Shown here: in pieces, positions 9,044-11,405 of the stretch
How the letters are laid out: each line of letters begins with the position of its first letter
How positions within the stretch are numbered: position 1 is the first letter of the stretch
Assembly: GCA_964404505.1 (NCBI GenBank)
Contig: CAYOKH010000057.1
Coordinates: forward strand, 1-11,405
Origin: DAOMNN01 sp964404505
Lineage (GTDB): Bacteria; Pseudomonadota; Gammaproteobacteria; Burkholderiales; Rhodocyclaceae
Length of the DNA: 11,405 nt
Direction of reading: 5' to 3'
Notes under the pieces: generated by a model
Databases searched by the model: none
The model's input: only the letters and a program-made list of their open reading frames with translations
What the model was told of the DNA's origin: nothing
Program-made: the position numbers and the translations under genes

Positions 9044-11101
9044 ATGAACGGCAGCAACGAGTTCTCGCGGCGACTCAGGCGCTACTACGCCTGGTACACC
9101 GGCTGCTTCTTCATTTTCATCGCGTTGCTGTCGCTTGGCGAGTACCTGGGGATGTCCCAGAGCGCCATCGGGCACATCTTCCTTTTTGCGACCATTGCGG
9201 TCTATGCGGGGATCGGCGTTCTGAGCCGAACCTCCGACGTGTCGGAGTATTACGTTGCCGGCAGACGCGTCCCCGCCGTATTCAACGGCATGGCAACCGC
9301 GGCGGACTGGATGAGTGCGGCCTCGTTCATCGGCCTGGCCGGAACCCTGTATTTCTCCGGATTCGAGGGGCTTGCATTCGTTACGGGCTGGACCGGGGGC
9401 TTCGTTCTCGTCGCACTTCTTCTGGCCCCGTATCTGCGCAAGTTCGGGCAGTACACGATCCCCGACTTTCTCGGTGCGCGTTACCAGGGCAGCGTCGCAC
9501 GCCTGGTCGGCCTGGGTGCAGCGGTACTGGCAAGTTTCGTATACCTCGTCGCCCAGATCTATGGTGTCGGACTCATCACCAGTCGCTTCGTCAGCGTCGA
9601 GTTCGAGATCGGCCTGTTCATCGGGCTGGCCGGCATACTCGTGTGCTCGTTCCTCGGCGGGATGCGCGCGGTCACGTGGACCCAGGTAGCCCAGTACGTG
9701 ATCCTGATCACCGCCTACCTGGTGCCGGTGGTGATCCTATCCTACAAGGTAACCGGCATACCCATTCCGCAGGCCGTATACGGCAACGTGCTCGGCGAAC
9801 TGTCGAAGAAGGAGTTGGAGCTGTTCGCTGATCCTGTCGAGGCCCAGGCGCGACTGCAGTTCCGCTATCGTGCGGAGGACTATGCCGGAAAGATCGCCCA
9901 TCTGCCGGATTCGCTGGTGGTCGAACGGCGCGGTCTGGTGGAACGGCTCAACGAGCTTCGTCTCGGTGACGCATCGGCACGCGAAATCGCGCACATGGAG
10001 CGGATGCTGCGCGATCTTCCGAAAACCCCGCAGCTGGCCCGGGAGGAGTGGGAACGCGCCCGCGCGGAAGCGCTCAAGCGCTCCGAAGTTCCACCGCGGC
10101 ATGCTGCCGCGCACCCCGGAAAGACGCCCGAGGAATCCACGGTGGCGCGAAACAACTTTCTTGCACTGGTTTTCGTGCTCATGGTCGGAACGGCTGCGCT
10201 GCCGCACATCCTGATGCGCTACTACACCACACCGGGGGTCGAGGAAGCCCGAAAGTCCGTGTTCTGGTCGCTGCTGTTCATATTCCTCCTCTACATCACT
10301 GCACCGGCGTATGCCGTGTTCGCGAAGTGGGAGGTGTATACGAATCTCATCGGCTCGGATATCACCGAACTCCCCAAGTGGGTTGCTTCGTGGGGTCGGG
10401 TCGGAATGGTGAACATCGAGGACATCAACGGCGATGGCATCCTGCAACTTGCGGAACTCAGTCTGAACACCGACGTGATCGTGCTCGCGACCCCCGAGAT
10501 AGCCGGTCTGCCATACGTGGTCGCGGGGCTCGTGGCGGCCGGCGGGCTTGCCGCCGCATTGTCTACTGCCGACGGCCTGCTGCTGACGATATCGAACGCG
10601 CTTTCGCATGACCTGTACTTCAAGGTGATCAATCCCGCGGCCTCCACCCACCGCCGCCTGGTCATCTCGAAATCGCAGCTGCTGTTCGTCGCCGTAGTTG
10701 CAGCGTGGGTCGCCTCACTGCGCCCCGACAACATACTCTTCATGGTCGGCATGGCGTTCTCGATAGCGGCATCGGCGTTCTTTCCTGCACTGGTGCTGGG
10801 CATCTTCTGGAAGCGCGCCAATCGTCCCGGTGCGGTGACAGGCATGCTCGCCGGCCTTGGCGTGACGCTCTACTATGTCGTGCGAACCCATGCGTTCTTC
10901 GGTGGATCGATGGAGAACGCCTGGTTCGGCATCAACCCGATTTCGGCGGGGGCCTTCGGGGTTTTTCTCGGATTTGCGACCATCATGATCGTCAGCCTGC
11001 TGACGGCGCCTCCGCCGCAGGAGGTGCAGGATCTGGTCGACTACGTGCGTTACCCGAACCTTCCCTCCGACGAGTTCGACCAGCCGAGCGGGTTCCGATG
11101 A
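9044..11101 (+). CDS. Sodium:solute symporter, VC_2705-type large subfamily
   Basis: Inner-membrane symporter of 685 residues that probably couples sodium entry to uptake of a small carboxylate such as acetate; the substrate is inferred from the neighbours. The SSS core is clear: SDVSEYYVAGRRVPAVFNG (64-82), GMATAADWMSAASFIG (82-97), APYLRKFGQYTIPDFLGARY (128-147), GGMRAVTWTQVAQY (205-218) and GGLAAALSTADGLLLT (500-515). Compared with ordinary members of about 550-590 residues it has an extra N-terminal membrane helix (about 16-36) and a hydrophilic, charged, partly coiled insertion (about 248-368). A perfect EF-hand-like loop, DINGDGILQLAE, occurs at 460-471. The ATG at 9044 has no clear ribosome site; an in-frame TTG at 9032 with GGGG 8 bases upstream would add four residues. 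It lies 64 bp after the exonuclease-fusion gene and is probably the last gene of the operon. It is related to ActP but is not the E. coli-type ActP. Confidence 0.92.
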   Translation: MNGSNEFSRRLRRYYAWYTGCFFIFIALLSLGEYLGMSQSAIGHIFLFATIAVYAGIGVLSRTSDVSEYYVAGRRVPAVFNGMATAADWMSAASFIGLAGTLYFSGFEGLAFVTGWTGGFVLVALLLAPYLRKFGQYTIPDFLGARYQGSVARLVGLGAAVLASFVYLVAQIYGVGLITSRFVSVEFEIGLFIGLAGILVCSFLGGMRAVTWTQVAQYVILITAYLVPVVILSYKVTGIPIPQAVYGNVLGELSKKELELFADPVEAQARLQFRYRAEDYAGKIAHLPDSLVVERRGLVERLNELRLGDASAREIAHMERMLRDLPKTPQLAREEWERARAEALKRSEVPPRHAAAHPGKTPEESTVARNNFLALVFVLMVGTAALPHILMRYYTTPGVEEARKSVFWSLLFIFLLYITAPAYAVFAKWEVYTNLIGSDITELPKWVASWGRVGMVNIEDINGDGILQLAELSLNTDVIVLATPEIAGLPYVVAGLVAAGGLAAALSTADGLLLTISNALSHDLYFKVINPAASTHRRLVISKSQLLFVAVVAAWVASLRPDNILFMVGMAFSIAASAFFPALVLGIFWKRANRPGAVTGMLAGLGVTLYYVVRTHAFFGGSMENAWFGINPISAGAFGVFLGFATIMIVSLLTAPPPQEVQDLVDYVRYPNLPSDEFDQPSGFR

Positions 11102-11140
11102 CCGGGCGCGGGTCCGGACCCTGTGGGGTTTCGGGCGTGG

Positions 11141-11159
11141 GCAATTCTGCTAGAATTGC
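11141..11159 (+). promoter_or_regulatory. tRNA-Ser promoter -10 within an inverted repeat
   Basis: TGC followed by TAGAAT (11151-11156) makes an extended -10 box ending 13 bases before the mature tRNA 5' end. It is embedded in a perfect inverted repeat, GCAATTCT (11141-11148) and AGAATTGC (11152-11159) around GCT. No strong -35 is evident. Confidence 0.5.
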
Positions 11160-11169
11160 GAACTTCCAC

Positions 11170-11260
11170 GGAGAGGTGGATGAGTGGTTTAAGTCGCACG
11201 CCTGGAAAGCGTGTTTGGGATAATATCCCAACGCGGGTTCGAATCCCGCCCTCTCCGCCA
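11170..11260 (+). tRNA. tRNA-Ser (anticodon GGA)
   Basis: The acceptor arm GGAGAGG (11170-11176) pairs with CCTCTCC (11250-11256), followed by discriminator G and an encoded CCA (11258-11260). The anticodon stem CACGC/GCGTG encloses the loop CTGGAAA, giving anticodon GGA (11204-11206), which reads serine UCC/UCU. The long variable arm (TTGGGAT/ATCCCAA) marks a class II tRNA, as expected for serine. The T arm GCGGG-TTCGAAT-CCCGC is perfect. Total 91 nt. Confidence 0.98.
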
Positions 11261-11297
11261 GCAATAGAAACTAGTACGTTGATTTTATTGGATTTGA

Positions 11298-11405
11298 AGT
11301 TTTTTCGGCATTAATAACTATCAAAACGACTATCGATTAGTGGCCCGGTTGGAGTACTGCCGCCGTTACGGGAAAACTTCGGCAGCCTTCCGCGGGCAGT
11401 GCCGG
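11298..11405 (+). other. Unassigned open frame at right edge
   Basis: After the tRNA the DNA turns AT-rich (about 11261-11340), then GC-rich. A plus-strand frame is open from 11298 to the edge; a GTG at 11340 would begin VARLEYCRRYGKTSAAF. The arginine-rich helical look vaguely recalls N-termini of DNA-binding or transposase proteins, but 22 codons cannot support a call and no ribosome site is seen. Two minus-strand frames are also open across 11341-11405, so even the direction is undecided. Confidence 0.2.

Noticed and set aside
11111..11120. Palindrome GGTCCGGACC after the symporter as a terminator
   Set aside because: It leaves no proper loop and is not followed by a T-run; palindromes of this size are expected in GC-rich DNA.
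11357..11385. CTGCCG/CGGCAG inverted repeat as the end of a mobile element or a terminator
   Set aside because: Only 6 bp with a long spacer, no T-run, and too near the window edge to interpret.

Overview
The window is high-GC DNA, densely coding with short gaps, and looks like a proteobacterial chromosome. The protein families and their order suggest a betaproteobacterium close to Rhodocyclales (Azoarcus/Thauera type). That placement is inference; no rRNA or other firm marker is present. The theme is acetate and C4 carbon metabolism together with sensing and uptake of small carboxylates.

Layout. Positions 1-942 (minus strand) hold the first 314 codons of a class I [4Fe-4S] fumarase that runs off the left edge. 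A divergent control region of about 300 bp (943-1239) separates it from acs (1240-3204, plus strand), a complete acetyl-CoA synthetase. This region holds candidate promoters, a spaced direct repeat and a strong two-part inverted repeat. A hairpin followed by seven T residues (3301-3325) closes the acs unit. A likely five-gene operon follows on the plus strand (3408-11101): a 65-residue membrane protein, a sodium:solute-symporter/histidine-kinase fusion (918 aa, CrbS/CbrA type), a stand-alone receiver protein (123 aa), a 733-aa membrane protein joining a degenerate histidine-kinase module to an apparently intact DnaQ-type exonuclease, and a large VC_2705-type sodium:solute symporter. A serine tRNA (anticodon GGA) sits at 11170-11260. 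AT-rich DNA lies beyond it, and an unassigned open frame reaches the right edge.

How the genes may work together. Acs activates acetate to acetyl-CoA and fumarase serves the TCA cycle. The symporter probably imports a small carboxylate. The transporter-like kinase probably senses substrate or flux and phosphorylates the receiver. In Vibrio and Pseudomonas, relatives of this kinase (CrbS/MxtR) control acs through a LuxR-type regulator. Here the adjacent receiver has no DNA-binding domain, so the output is unclear. The next gene, the pseudokinase-exonuclease fusion, is an obvious candidate partner and is the most unusual item in the window.
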